Assembly: GCA_028688275.1 (NCBI GenBank)
Contig: JAQTYN010000031.1
Coordinates: forward strand, 1-40,499
Length of the DNA: 40,499 bases
Source: Gallionella sp.
Lineage (GTDB): Bacteria > Pseudomonadota > Gammaproteobacteria > Burkholderiales > Gallionellaceae
Direction: 5' to 3'
The notes beneath the pieces were generated by a model that saw only the letters and a list, made by a program, of their open reading frames with translations, was not told the DNA's origin and ran no database searches. The position numbers and the translations under genes were made by a program. Positions within the stretch are counted from its first letter, which is position 1; every line of letters starts with the position of its first letter. Positions 23,964 to 31,847 of the stretch are shown piece by piece.

Positions 23964-25850
23964 ATGAATTTTCCTGATATTTTTGATGTGATTGTCGTCG
24001 GTGGCGGTCACGCGGGCACAGAGGCGGCAATGGCGAGCGCGCGGGCGGGCTGCAAGACGTTGTTGTTAAGCCATAACATCGAAACCTTGGGGCAAATGTC
24101 GTGCAATCCGTCCATCGGCGGCATCGGCAAAGGGCATTTGGTCAAAGAAGTCGATGCGCTTGGCGGGGCGATGGCAGCGGCGACGGACGAAGGCGGGATT
24201 CAATTCCGTATTCTAAATGCCAGCAAAGGTCCAGCGGTGCGCGCCACACGAGCGCAAGCGGATCGTATTTTGTACAAAGCGGCGATTCGTCAGCGTTTAG
24301 AAAATCAACCCAACTTGTGGCTGTTTCAACAAGCCGTGGATGATTTGCTGGTGGAGCAAGATCGTGTCGTGGGCGTGGTGACGCAGTTGAAATTGCGCTT
24401 CCGTGCCAACGCAGTGGTGTTGACTGCGGGCACATTTTTGTCGGGGCTGATTCATGTCGGGCAAGCTAATTATCCCGCTGGACGTGCGGGCGATCCTCCC
24501 TCCGTCAGTTTGGCGCATCGCTTGCGCGAATTGAATTTGCCCGTCGGACGCTTGAAAACAGGCACGCCGCCGCGAATCGACGGGCGCACTATCAATTTCA
24601 GCGTCATGCAGGAACAACACGGCGACACGCCCGTGCCCGTGTTTTCGTTTATGGGCAATGCCGCACAACATCCGCGCCAATTGCCGTGCTGGATCACCGA
24701 AACCAGCGAGAAAAGCCACGAAATTATACGCGGTGGCTTGGACAGATCGCCATTGTTTACAGGCGTAATTGAAGGCGTGGGGCCGCGCTATTGCCCGTCG
24801 ATTGAAGACAAAATCACCCGCTTTGCCGATAAATCTTCGCATCAAATTTTCTTAGAACCCGAAGGCTTAACCACTCACGAAATCTACCCCAACGGCATTT
24901 CCACCAGCTTGCCGTTTGACGTGCAATGGAGCTTAGTGCGCTCCATTCGCGGCTTGGAAAACGCCCACATTTTGCGACCTGGTTATGCCATTGAATACGA
25001 CTATTTCGACCCGATTGGACTGAAAAGTTCCTTAGAAACCAAAGCCATCCAAGGCTTGTTTTTCGCGGGACAAATCAACGGCACGACGGGCTACGAAGAA
25101 GCCGCCGCGCAAGGCTTGTTGGCAGGTTTAAACGCCGCGCTGCAAGTCAAAGGGCAAGATTCATGGTGTCCGCGCCGCGACGAAGCCTACCTCGGCGTAT
25201 TGGTCGATGACTTGATTACCCAAGGCGTTGCCGAACCCTACCGCATGTTCACCAGCCGCGCCGAATACCGCTTGCAACTGCGCGAAGACAACGCCGACTT
25301 GCGCTTGACCGAAATCGGACGAAAACTCGGCGTGGTGGATGATGCCCGCTGGGCAGCATTTGAAGCCAAACGCGAAGCCATCGCCATTGAGGAAGAACGC
25401 TTGCGCGGCACGTGGGTCAACCCGCGCAATCTGCCCGCCGAAGATGCCGAACGCGTATTGGGCAAAGCCATCGAACGCGAATACCCGCTGTACGAATTGC
25501 TGCGCCGCCCAGATGTCAGCTACCAAAGTTTGATGACTTTACCCAACGCGGGCGTAGGCGTCGCCGATCCCAAAGTCGCGGAACAAGTTGAAATCAAAGC
25601 CAAATACCAAGGCTACATCGACCGCCAATTAGACGAAATCAAACGCGCCGAACAAAACGAAAACCTAGCCCTCCCCGCCGACTTGGACTACCGCCAAGTG
25701 CGCGGCCTATCCATCGAAGTACAACAAAAACTCAACCTCCACAAACCCGAAACCCTCGCCCAAGCCGCACGGATTTCAGGTGTGACGCCCGCGTCGATGT
25801 CGTTGTTGCTGGTGCATTTGAAACGCGGGTTTCAAGGGGCGGGTGCGTGA
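23964..25850 (+). CDS. mnmG: tRNA uridine-5-carboxymethylaminomethyl(34) synthesis enzyme MnmG (GidA)
   Basis: FAD enzyme that, with MnmE, modifies U34 in the anticodon wobble position of several tRNAs. With ATG 23964 the product is 628 residues, one shorter than E. coli MnmG, and begins [20 protein letters not shown], matching the family start; the ATG 36 bases upstream would add an unrelated stretch. The FAD dinucleotide motif GGGHAG is at 13-18. [43 protein letters not shown] and [13 protein letters not shown] are all present. It stands alone here (no rsmG follows); a 119-base palindromic element lies just after the stop. Confidence 0.97.
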   Translation: MNFPDIFDVIVVGGGHAGTEAAMASARAGCKTLLLSHNIETLGQMSCNPSIGGIGKGHLVKEVDALGGAMAAATDEGGIQFRILNASKGPAVRATRAQADRILYKAAIRQRLENQPNLWLFQQAVDDLLVEQDRVVGVVTQLKLRFRANAVVLTAGTFLSGLIHVGQANYPAGRAGDPPSVSLAHRLRELNLPVGRLKTGTPPRIDGRTINFSVMQEQHGDTPVPVFSFMGNAAQHPRQLPCWITETSEKSHEIIRGGLDRSPLFTGVIEGVGPRYCPSIEDKITRFADKSSHQIFLEPEGLTTHEIYPNGISTSLPFDVQWSLVRSIRGLENAHILRPGYAIEYDYFDPIGLKSSLETKAIQGLFFAGQINGTTGYEEAAAQGLLAGLNAALQVKGQDSWCPRRDEAYLGVLVDDLITQGVAEPYRMFTSRAEYRLQLREDNADLRLTEIGRKLGVVDDARWAAFEAKREAIAIEEERLRGTWVNPRNLPAEDAERVLGKAIEREYPLYELLRRPDVSYQSLMTLPNAGVGVADPKVAEQVEIKAKYQGYIDRQLDEIKRAEQNENLALPADLDYRQVRGLSIEVQQKLNLHKPETLAQAARISGVTPASMSLLLVHLKRGFQGAGA

Positions 25851-25862
25851 TGCTAGGAAAGC

Positions 25863-25981
25863 ACTGATTAAATCTTCCATTCGTGGTGAGCTTGTCGAAC
25901 CATGAGCGGAAGATTTAATGAAATCAGAGAATTAAATCCGCTCACCCTTCGACACGCTCAGGGCGAACGGATTTAATCAGT
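25863..25981. repeat. 119-bp MITE-like palindromic element, copy 1
   Basis: It begins ACTGATTAAATC and ends GATTTAATCAGT, a perfect 12-base terminal inverted repeat. Inside are two diverged REP units (GTGGTGAGCTTGTCGAACCA and CCTTCGACACGCTCAGGGCG). The reverse complement of 39032-39150 has the same length and about the same sequence along its whole length. It contains no reading frame of note. Confidence 0.85.
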
Positions 25982-26061
25982 ATCTCCCTAGATTCTATGA
26001 TTAGGTGCTGGTTTTGTGGGAAAATCCAGCCCGTTAATTTGTTTTGAAAGCCGAGGACGCA

Positions 26062-27039
26062 ATGGATGCTCATTTTTTAACCGAAATCGAAATTGAAGAG
26101 TTTAAGTGCTTCAAGGGGTTCAAGACTTCAGGATTTAAGCGAGTCAATTTGATTGGCGGGAAAAACAATATTGGCAAAACGGCGTTGTTGGAGGCGATGT
26201 ATATCAATGTTCGCGCAAAAGATATATCGCATTTAGTTAATGCGATACTCAGTGTAAAAATAACGAGAGAACTCCCTAATCTTGTGGGGTTAGGACGATC
26301 ATTAGAAGTAAAAGATTTGCTTGTTTTTTTAGAGTTTTACAAAAGGTATAGCGTTAAATCTAATTTGATAAAACAGGATTTTCATGTTTTGCTTAAAGAG
26401 CTTAAGAAGCTGTATTCTTTTTCGGTAGATAAAAAAAACATTGTCGTAGATGCAAGTGAAATAAATATGGCGAGCTTTTTAAGTGAGAATAAAGCAGAGA
26501 ACATCACATATTTTTCTCAAATCAAACAAGATTCGGCTCTATCACATTTGTTTCAAATTATTCAAAGAAAAAACAAAGAGGATGACTTAAATATTTTTAT
26601 TAAAGAGTTTGATGGTGGTATCGAAAGATTTAAAGTAATCGGAAATAATCCTCAGTGTGAAACAAATGGCGAATACCGCGACATCACCGAATTTGGCGAT
26701 GGCTTAAAAAGCTATATTTCCATGATTTGCGCGCTGTATGCCTGTGAAAACGGCTATTTATTTGTGGATGAAATAGATAATGGCATTCATTACACTCAAT
26801 TAGACCGCCTGTGGGAAATTATCCTTGAGCTTTCAGAGAAGAACCATTGCCAAGTATTTGCCAGCACGCACTCCAAAGAAATGATTGATTCTTTCGCCCG
26901 CACCGCCAAACGACGGGACGAGCAGGATATTTCCTACACACTGTTGGTGAAAAACAAAGATCAAGAAATTAAAACCATCTCGCTTGGCTACGGCGATATT
27001 GTCGATAGCGTTGTCGACCAAGAACATGAGGTTAGATAA
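26062..27039 (+). CDS. AAA ATPase (OLD/ABC-type), first gene of an AAA-TOPRIM module
   Basis: A 325-residue ATPase of the AAA_15/AAA_21 kind. Walker A is GGKNNIGKT at 32-40, the ABC-like signature FGDGLKSY comes before the Walker B LFVDEIDNGIH at 233-243, and the switch histidine is in FASTHSKEMI at about 266-275. The middle (residues about 60-200) is AT-rich and weakly conserved, as expected of the coiled insertion of this fold. ATG 26062 is preferred to an upstream TTG because GAGG is five bases before it. The stop overlaps the next start (TAATG), so the pair is coupled. Two-gene ATPase plus TOPRIM modules are found in defence (OLD, Gabija, PARIS types); this ATPase is shorter than AriA of PARIS. 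Function is inferred. Confidence 0.75.
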   Translation: MDAHFLTEIEIEEFKCFKGFKTSGFKRVNLIGGKNNIGKTALLEAMYINVRAKDISHLVNAILSVKITRELPNLVGLGRSLEVKDLLVFLEFYKRYSVKSNLIKQDFHVLLKELKKLYSFSVDKKNIVVDASEINMASFLSENKAENITYFSQIKQDSALSHLFQIIQRKNKEDDLNIFIKEFDGGIERFKVIGNNPQCETNGEYRDITEFGDGLKSYISMICALYACENGYLFVDEIDNGIHYTQLDRLWEIILELSEKNHCQVFASTHSKEMIDSFARTAKRRDEQDISYTLLVKNKDQEIKTISLGYGDIVDSVVDQEHEVR

Positions 27040-27653
27040 TGAAGTCGATTTGGATTTTGCATGAAGGGAATGCAAAAAAGACGCACGATAACGCGCTGAT
27101 TTGCCTGTTGATTGAGCATTTATCCCAGAGCAATCCAGCAATTAGCTTGGATATGGTTGAATTTCACGGCATGGGGACGAAGAGCAACTTCTTTGACTCT
27201 GCACATTATCCAAAGCTATTAAAAGACGGGGTGGCGACGGACAGAATCAGCAAAGTGTTGCTGGTTGTCGATGCGGATTATGTTGCAGACAATGCCCAAT
27301 ACGGTGGTTTTGATAACACACAAAAAGAACTGAATAACGTCATTGCTGAATTAGGCTTTGAGTCAGTCTGTGAAACTTACGTAATGTGCGACCCAACAAC
27401 AAAAACAGGCTGTTTAGAAACTTTCATTCTTTCAATGGTTGAACCAGATAGAAAGAAATGCCTTGATGATTTTTTAAAATGTGCCGACCAAAAGGATATG
27501 AAACGCATTTTGTTTGGCATTTACAATATCGCCTATCCCAAATACAAACTCAAGTTTGAGACAGATTCGCTTGATTTTTCACACCCACATTTTGACGAGT
27601 TGAAAAACAAACTCCTCGCGCTGCTTGGCATTCATTCGGGCAAATTCGATTGA
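27039..27653 (+). CDS. TOPRIM-like protein (DUF3226/OLD-nuclease type), partner of the AAA ATPase
   Basis: A 204-residue protein. It has the layout of a TOPRIM nuclease domain: an acidic residue after the first strand (ILHEGN, Glu9), the Asp-x-Asp pair in VLLVVDADYVADN (Asp78, Asp80), and a later Glu in GCLETFI (Glu127). DUF3226-type proteins share this pattern and are usually encoded next to AAA_15/21 ATPases. The start codon overlaps the ATPase stop by one base. In related systems the ATPase senses a phage trigger and the TOPRIM subunit cuts DNA or RNA; whether that holds here is unknown. A strong terminator closes the unit. Base composition is lower in G+C than mnmG. Confidence 0.65.
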   Translation: MKSIWILHEGNAKKTHDNALICLLIEHLSQSNPAISLDMVEFHGMGTKSNFFDSAHYPKLLKDGVATDRISKVLLVVDADYVADNAQYGGFDNTQKELNNVIAELGFESVCETYVMCDPTTKTGCLETFILSMVEPDRKKCLDDFLKCADQKDMKRILFGIYNIAYPKYKLKFETDSLDFSHPHFDELKNKLLALLGIHSGKFD

Positions 27654-27697
27654 TTTACGAAGCATCACACACCACCAATCCGCAACCCTTAAATTAA

Positions 27698-27736
27698 AAC
27701 GCGCCGTGTCTTGCGTAAGGCAGTACACGGCGCGTT
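27698..27736. terminator. Two-way terminator between the TOPRIM gene and the cyclophilin gene
   Basis: AACGCGCCGTGT pairs perfectly with ACACGGCGCGTT (12 bp) around a 15-base loop, between two convergent genes. An A-rich left flank favours termination of the minus-strand gene. Confidence 0.7.
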
Positions 27737-27754
27737 AGATTGGGGTGGGCTAAA

Positions 27755-28318
27755 TTACTTAACCACTACCGCCTTCAACACGATGATATTTTCATTCGGC
27801 ACATCTTGACGACCTGTTTTGACTTTGCCTAACTTGTCGATCACGTCCATGCCTTCAACCACTTTGCCGAAGACACAATAACCCCAACCGTCTTGACCTG
27901 GGTAGTTTAAGAAATCATTGTCGCGAGTATTGACAAAAAATTGTGAGCTGGCGGAATGAGGATCATTGGTGCGCGCCATTGCCACGGCGTATTTGTCATT
28001 TTTCAGACCGTTTGCCGCTTCGTTTTTGATCGGGGCATTGCCTTGCTTTTGTTTCATGCCCACTTCAAAACCGCCGCCTTGAATCATAAAATTGTCGATG
28101 ATGCGATGAAAAATGGTGTTGGTGTAAAAACCTGCGTTGACGTAGTCGAGAAAGTTTTTAACGGTGAGAGGGGCTTTTTCAGCGTCCAGTTGAATGGTGA
28201 AAGAGCCTTGATTGGTTTCAAATTTGACCATGGTTTTTTTGCCTTGAGTTAAAGAATATGAAGATTGCATCGCGCAGCACAGCAGCAGCGCAAAGAGGGT
28301 GGTAATGAGTTTTTTCAT
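27755..28318 (-). CDS. Secreted peptidyl-prolyl cis-trans isomerase (cyclophilin)
   Basis: A cyclophilin that speeds proline isomerisation during folding. Residues 1-23 are a Sec signal ([20 protein letters not shown]); a cysteine pair in it raises the possibility of a lipoprotein, but no good lipobox is seen. The catalytic core is complete: [13 protein letters not shown] with the active-site Arg, [16 protein letters not shown], and [15 protein letters not shown]. The mature part is closest to cytoplasmic PpiB, starting [11 protein letters not shown], so this looks like a PpiB-type protein given a signal peptide. AAGGA lies eight bases before ATG 28318, supporting the long form; internal ATG initiation could in principle also make a cytoplasmic form. 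It follows the TPR gene on the same strand after 69 bases. Confidence 0.92.
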   Translation of the reverse strand: MKKLITTLFALLLCCAMQSSYSLTQGKKTMVKFETNQGSFTIQLDAEKAPLTVKNFLDYVNAGFYTNTIFHRIIDNFMIQGGGFEVGMKQKQGNAPIKNEAANGLKNDKYAVAMARTNDPHSASSQFFVNTRDNDFLNYPGQDGWGYCVFGKVVEGMDVIDKLGKVKTGRQDVPNENIIVLKAVVVK

Positions 28319-28387
28319 GTTATTGTCCTTGTGAAAATAAGGGTAGATCAGATTTTTCTCCAGTCGAACCAAAGTCCGACTTAGGAA

Positions 28388-29497
28388 TTATTTTGCCTTT
28401 TCTTCCAAAATCAGCCACTTACCACCAGATTTGACCATGGTCAAAGTCTTGCGACTGAGCTTGGCTTTGCGCATTTTGCCAAATTTCAGCGATTGTTGGA
28501 ACTTCACCGTCGCGTGAGTGGTGTCGCTAAAACTGATGGCGGTGCGGCTGATGCTGATTTGAATGTTATTGGAATCTTCAATGTCATTCTTGCGCTGATC
28601 TGCCCATTTGGCACGGGTCAGCCCTTTTTGACTAGGCTTAAAATCGTTGGCATAAAACGCCACATATTTCTTGAGTTGTTTATTTTCCCAAGCCGATACC
28701 CATGCATTGACAGTACTCATCACTTCGCTGTTGCGCGCTTTAAGAGCCTCCTTTTCTGGATCCAGCGTGCTCATCGAAGCAGTCGCAACGACGCTGGAAG
28801 CGATCGCAGGTACACCAGATTCAACAGCTACCACAGGTACGCTAGAGGCAGCCACGACCGTTGAAGCGGGCAGCACCGCCGACGAAACAACAGGTATCAC
28901 CGCTGCGGGACTGACGGCACTCGCGATCACGATTTCAACAGGCTTTTCGTTGATTTTAACGGGATGAGGCTTACTGCGTGGGATGTCTTGGAACAAGCCC
29001 TGTAGGGTCGCGAGCTTGCTTTTAGCGGCCGCATTGTTGTGATCCAATTGCAACACGCGGTCATAAGACTGGCTGGCAAGTTTGGCGTAAACATCACCTA
29101 GATTTTCGTGTGCCGTCGCATAACTAGGATGAGCATGTATCGCCATTTCGAGCGCGGTTTTGGCTTTTTCGTACTGCCCCTGACCCGCATACAACACCGC
29201 AAGGTTGTTATACGGTTCGGGCAGTTCTGGAAAGTCCTCATTCAAGGCCGTAAAGACTTTAATCGCCTCATCCGTCTTGTTTTGCTCGGTCAGAATCAGC
29301 CCTTTTAAAAACTGCGCAGGTGCACTTTTAGGCTTTTCCACCAAGAACTTTTCAATTTTATCAAGTGCTTGTGCAGAATCACCTTGCTTAAATAATTTAT
29401 TGGCTTCCTGTATGGGGTCGGCATGAACCGATACACTGGTGCTCAATAATAATGCACCCCATAACAGCACACCCTGAAGACGGCTTAACATTCTCAT
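28388..29497 (-). CDS. Periplasmic TPR protein with C-terminal Cds6-like (NTF2-like) domain
   Basis: A 369-residue protein with a signal peptide (about 1-26, ending SVHADP). Residues 27-160 hold three to four tetratricopeptide repeats (for example PEPYNNLAVLYAGQGQYEKA, then AHENLGDVYAKLA). A low-complexity Ala/Val/Ser linker spans about 185-240. The C-terminal 120 residues, beginning VMSTVNAWVSAWENKQL and including YANDFKP and the final GKWLILEE, resemble the Cds6-type NTF2-like domain found on many secreted L,D-transpeptidase-associated proteins. A scaffold role at the cell envelope is likely. A catalytic transpeptidase domain is absent. The gene is on the same strand as the cyclophilin gene downstream. 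Confidence 0.78.
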   Translation of the reverse strand: MRMLSRLQGVLLWGALLLSTSVSVHADPIQEANKLFKQGDSAQALDKIEKFLVEKPKSAPAQFLKGLILTEQNKTDEAIKVFTALNEDFPELPEPYNNLAVLYAGQGQYEKAKTALEMAIHAHPSYATAHENLGDVYAKLASQSYDRVLQLDHNNAAAKSKLATLQGLFQDIPRSKPHPVKINEKPVEIVIASAVSPAAVIPVVSSAVLPASTVVAASSVPVVAVESGVPAIASSVVATASMSTLDPEKEALKARNSEVMSTVNAWVSAWENKQLKKYVAFYANDFKPSQKGLTRAKWADQRKNDIEDSNNIQISISRTAISFSDTTHATVKFQQSLKFGKMRKAKLSRKTLTMVKSGGKWLILEEKAK

Positions 29498-29567
29498 TCG
29501 TTTAGTATTCCTAAATTGCGCTGAAAACGCAGATTGGTCGTAAAACAGCTGCGGATTCTACCACTGC

Positions 29568-30275
29568 TTAATGTGGAAGTTGCTGAATTTCGTTTTCTAT
29601 CCATGCTTCGACATCGGTGTTGATTTCGTCTGCTTTACGCCCTTTACTCTCAATTGGCGCGCCTATACTCATGATAATCACACCAGGACGCTTCACAAAA
29701 GCCTTGCGTCCCCACAACCTTCCCGCGTTATGCGCCACGGGAATCACCTGCGCGCCGCTACTGGCAGCCAACAGCGCGCCGCCAATTTTGTATTTACCAC
29801 GCTCACCGAACGGTACGCGTGTCCCCTCTGGGAATATGACGACATGAAAGCCTTGTTTCAAGCGTTCCTTGCCTTGTTTTAACAATTGTTTGATCGCGCC
29901 TTTGCCATCGCTGCGCTGAATGGCAATAGGATTAGTCAATGCTAACGCCCAACCAAAGAAGGGAATCCATAATAATTCGCGCTTCAACACCCACGCCTGC
30001 GCGGGAAAAACTTCCTGTAATGCCAGCGTTTCCCACGCCGATTGATGCTTACACAAAATCATACTCGGCTCAGTCGGCATGTTTTCCAAGCCACGCACTT
30101 GGTAGGAAATACCGCACACCACGCGCAACAACACCAACATCATCTTCGCCCACAACGAAATAAAGCGATAGCGGGTCAGCGCGGGCAAAGGAAAAGTCAA
30201 CAATGCCAACACCGAAAAGATAGGCGTAATGATGATTTGCAATAACAGGAAAATCAAGGAACGGAGAAAAAGCAT
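29568..30275 (-). CDS. plsC: 1-acyl-sn-glycerol-3-phosphate acyltransferase
   Basis: Membrane-bound enzyme making phosphatidic acid from lysophosphatidic acid. It has 235 residues. N-terminal membrane segments (LRSLIFLLLQIIITPIF) precede the acyltransferase blocks: KHQSAWETL (the HX4D motif appears as His77-x4-Glu82), and FPEGTR at 148-153, followed by PVAHNAG. Glu in place of Asp is a known variant in proteobacterial PlsC-type proteins, but it is worth noting as the catalytic carboxylate. The frame opens further upstream with a TTG; ATG 30275 directly precedes the first membrane helix and is preferred. It lies downstream of gmhB on the same strand, the usual glyQ-glyS-gmhB-plsC order. Confidence 0.92.
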   Translation of the reverse strand: MLFLRSLIFLLLQIIITPIFSVLALLTFPLPALTRYRFISLWAKMMLVLLRVVCGISYQVRGLENMPTEPSMILCKHQSAWETLALQEVFPAQAWVLKRELLWIPFFGWALALTNPIAIQRSDGKGAIKQLLKQGKERLKQGFHVVIFPEGTRVPFGERGKYKIGGALLAASSGAQVIPVAHNAGRLWGRKAFVKRPGVIIMSIGAPIESKGRKADEINTDVEAWIENEIQQLPH

Positions 30276-30383
30276 GGCGTGTTTAGTCTGTGAAAGGTGA
30301 AACGGCAAAAGTAAAACTACTGCAATATGTTGATTTTAAGTCACTATCATGCTTTCTAGGTATGGCGAAAATCCGCCACTTCA

Positions 30384-30410
30384 TTCCCTCCCCCTAGCAG
30401 GGGGGGGGAA
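30384..30410. other. Hairpin with a nine-G run between gmhB and plsC
   Basis: TTCCCTCCCCC pairs with a GGGGGGGGGAA run across a short TAGCA loop. It lies in the 220-base gap between gmhB and plsC. The long homopolymer could vary in length or be an assembly-sensitive site. Confidence 0.5.
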
Positions 30411-30495
30411 GGAGCATGTCCGCTATGTTTTAATTACAAATCATCATGTTAGCGTGAACGCTTGGTTGAAACCCGATCTACAACTCCACTAAGGA

Positions 30496-31026
30496 TTACA
30501 CCAGCGTCGCCACCACCGCCGCTAGGTCTGGAAAGACCAACGTACCTTCAGGCAAACCACCCGCCTCGCGGGTTTTCATGCCTTTGCCAGTCAGCACCAA
30601 ATACGGCTGCGCGCCCATGGCGGCGGCGGGTTGCAGGTCGCGCAAAGAATCGCCCACCATCGGCACTCCCGTCAAATTGGTGTTGTAGCGGCTGGAAATC
30701 TCTTCCAACATGCCTGCTTTCGGTTTGCGACACGCGCAATGATGCTCGCTGGTATGCGGGCAGAAAAACACCGCGTCGATACGCGCCCCAACCAGCGCAC
30801 AAGCTTTGTGCATCTTGTCGTGTATCGCATTCAGCGTCGGCATATCGAACAAGCCTCGCCCCACGCCCGACTGATTGGTCGCCACCAACACGCGATACCC
30901 CGCCTGATTCAAGCGCGCAATCGCCTCCAAACTCCCCGCAATTGGCTGCCATTCCGCAGGATTTTTGATAAATTGCGCCGAATCGTGGTTAATCACACCG
31001 TCGCGGTCTAGGATGATGAGTTTCAT
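30496..31026 (-). CDS. gmhB: D-glycero-beta-D-manno-heptose-1,7-bisphosphate 7-phosphatase
   Basis: HAD phosphatase of ADP-heptose synthesis for the lipopolysaccharide core, cytoplasmic. It has 176 residues. The catalytic LDRDGVINHDS gives Asp7 and Asp9, and VATNQSGVGRG (motif II) is typical of GmhB. The zinc-binding segment CPHTSEHHCACRKPKAGML has the Cys-x-His...Cys-x-Cys pattern that separates GmhB from histidinol phosphatases, and VGDSLRDLQPA carries the last acidic motif. It belongs to the glyQ-glyS-gmhB-plsC cluster, but is now separated from glyS by a toxin-antitoxin pair and repeats. Confidence 0.95.
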   Translation of the reverse strand: MKLIILDRDGVINHDSAQFIKNPAEWQPIAGSLEAIARLNQAGYRVLVATNQSGVGRGLFDMPTLNAIHDKMHKACALVGARIDAVFFCPHTSEHHCACRKPKAGMLEEISSRYNTNLTGVPMVGDSLRDLQPAAAMGAQPYLVLTGKGMKTREAGGLPEGTLVFPDLAAVVATLV

Positions 31027-31160
31027 GTTTAGTCGTTAGTTGCTAGTTTCTAGTCGTTAGTCGTTAGTTTCTAGTCGTTAGTCGTTAGTTTCTAGTCGTT
31101 AGTTGGGGGTCGTTAGCGTGCTGCTTCTAACTAACGACTAGCGACCAACGACTAATAGCT
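31027..31160. repeat. Tandem/inverted array of 'CTAGTCGTTAGT' words
   Basis: Directly upstream of gmhB the words TTAGTCGTTAGT, TTTCTAGTCGTTAG and TCGTTAGTTTCTAGTC repeat about four times with a period near 21, then their complements (AACTAACGACTAGCGACC, AACGACTA) follow after about 30 bases. The whole can fold into a long hairpin. It belongs to the same family as 11427-11564. It separates gmhB from the glyS remnant at 31165. Confidence 0.8.
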
Positions 31161-31164
31161 GTCT

Positions 31165-31212
31165 TTAAGCCAGTTTTGCCAAATCCGCTACCTGGTTCAT
31201 GGCTTGGTGCAG
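31165..31212 (-). pseudogene. Second copy of the glyS 3' end (remnant)
   Basis: On the minus strand these 48 bases encode LHQAMNQVADLAKLA and a TAA stop. This is the same peptide as the end of intact glyS at 31848-31898 (which has one further Ser). The DNA differs at many third positions (for example CAG for CAA, GTA for GTC, GCA for GCG, CTG for TTG), so it is a homologous copy that diverged under protein-level constraint, not a recent duplication. Upstream codons no longer match glyS. Together with the intact end it brackets the toxin-antitoxin pair. Confidence 0.85.
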
Positions 31213-31274
31213 TGCATAAAATGCACCCTACCTAACTGATTTATTTGCTTTAACTTGGTGGCGTTCATCTTGAA

Positions 31275-31529
31275 CTATGCCGCCACCACAAAATCTTCTA
31301 CCGCAACCTGCATGATTCTTTTAGGTTTTTTCTGTTGTTGGTGAATCGCCAGATAATCACTTTCAATTTTTTTTAAAACAGTGACTTCAAAATACTGCTC
31401 ACCGCAAAAAGTACATTCTAAACACGGCACATGGTCAACCAGCAAAAGCTGCTCTTCTTTTTGATAAATATAGCGCGTGAGTTTTGATTCAAGGTGTTTG
31501 TGCCCGCAAAATACGCAATGGTCAGCCAT
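31275..31529 (-). CDS. YgiT-type zinc finger protein (antitoxin-like)
   Basis: An 84-residue protein with two CxxC pairs (CVFCG near the start, CTFCGEQYFEV near residue 40), the YgiT/MqsA N-terminal zinc-finger pattern, followed by a helix that resembles a short dimer or DNA-binding tail. Proteins of this size with this finger are regularly encoded just downstream of DUF4258 proteins and act as the antitoxin-like partner. It starts five bases after the DUF4258 gene ends. It has no separate HTH domain as MqsA does. It is likely co-transcribed with the upstream gene, and possibly by read-through from glyS. Confidence 0.8.
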   Translation of the reverse strand: MADHCVFCGHKHLESKLTRYIYQKEEQLLLVDHVPCLECTFCGEQYFEVTVLKKIESDYLAIHQQQKKPKRIMQVAVEDFVVAA

Positions 31530-31534
31530 GATGA

Positions 31535-31840
31535 TTAACCTCGTTCAAAAGGATTGGTAAATTTGGGCGGCATGGGGATGTAAACGGTAATGATAACCAA
31601 CACCGCGCCCATTTTGCCGCAAACCACATGAATTGGGATGCCGTGATCGGTAAAGCCTACAACCAAGCAACTGACACCCCGCCCCGTATCGGGGTATTGC
31701 TCAAGTATGCGCCCGTTGAGCAAGGCTTGACTAATATCGGCAAGCGTTAAATTATCGTTTTGCCGCTCTTGGTCGCCATGTCGGGAATAACGATAGTGAT
31801 CGTTGTAAACGGATGTCTTTATCCAATCAATTTCCAACAT
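31535..31840 (-). CDS. DUF4258 domain protein (putative toxin)
   Basis: A 101-residue protein. It has the family features of DUF4258: YSRHGDQERQNDNLTLADISQALLNG, then ILEQYPDTGRGVSCLVVGF, GIPIHVVCG and VLVIITVY. The RH near the start and the central beta strands recall RelE-like RNase folds. It is paired with a YgiT-type zinc-finger protein, the usual partner. It starts seven bases after the glyS stop in the same orientation, so it may be transcribed with glyS. The module lies between intact glyS and a second copy of the glyS 3' end. Toxicity is inferred from the family context. Confidence 0.78.
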   Translation of the reverse strand: MLEIDWIKTSVYNDHYRYSRHGDQERQNDNLTLADISQALLNGRILEQYPDTGRGVSCLVVGFTDHGIPIHVVCGKMGAVLVIITVYIPMPPKFTNPFERG

Positions 31841-31847
31841 GATTGAG

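Noticed and set aside
31027..31160. Possible CRISPR array
   Set aside because: The repeats are short and contiguous, with no spacers of regular size and with inverted arms; no cas genes are present.
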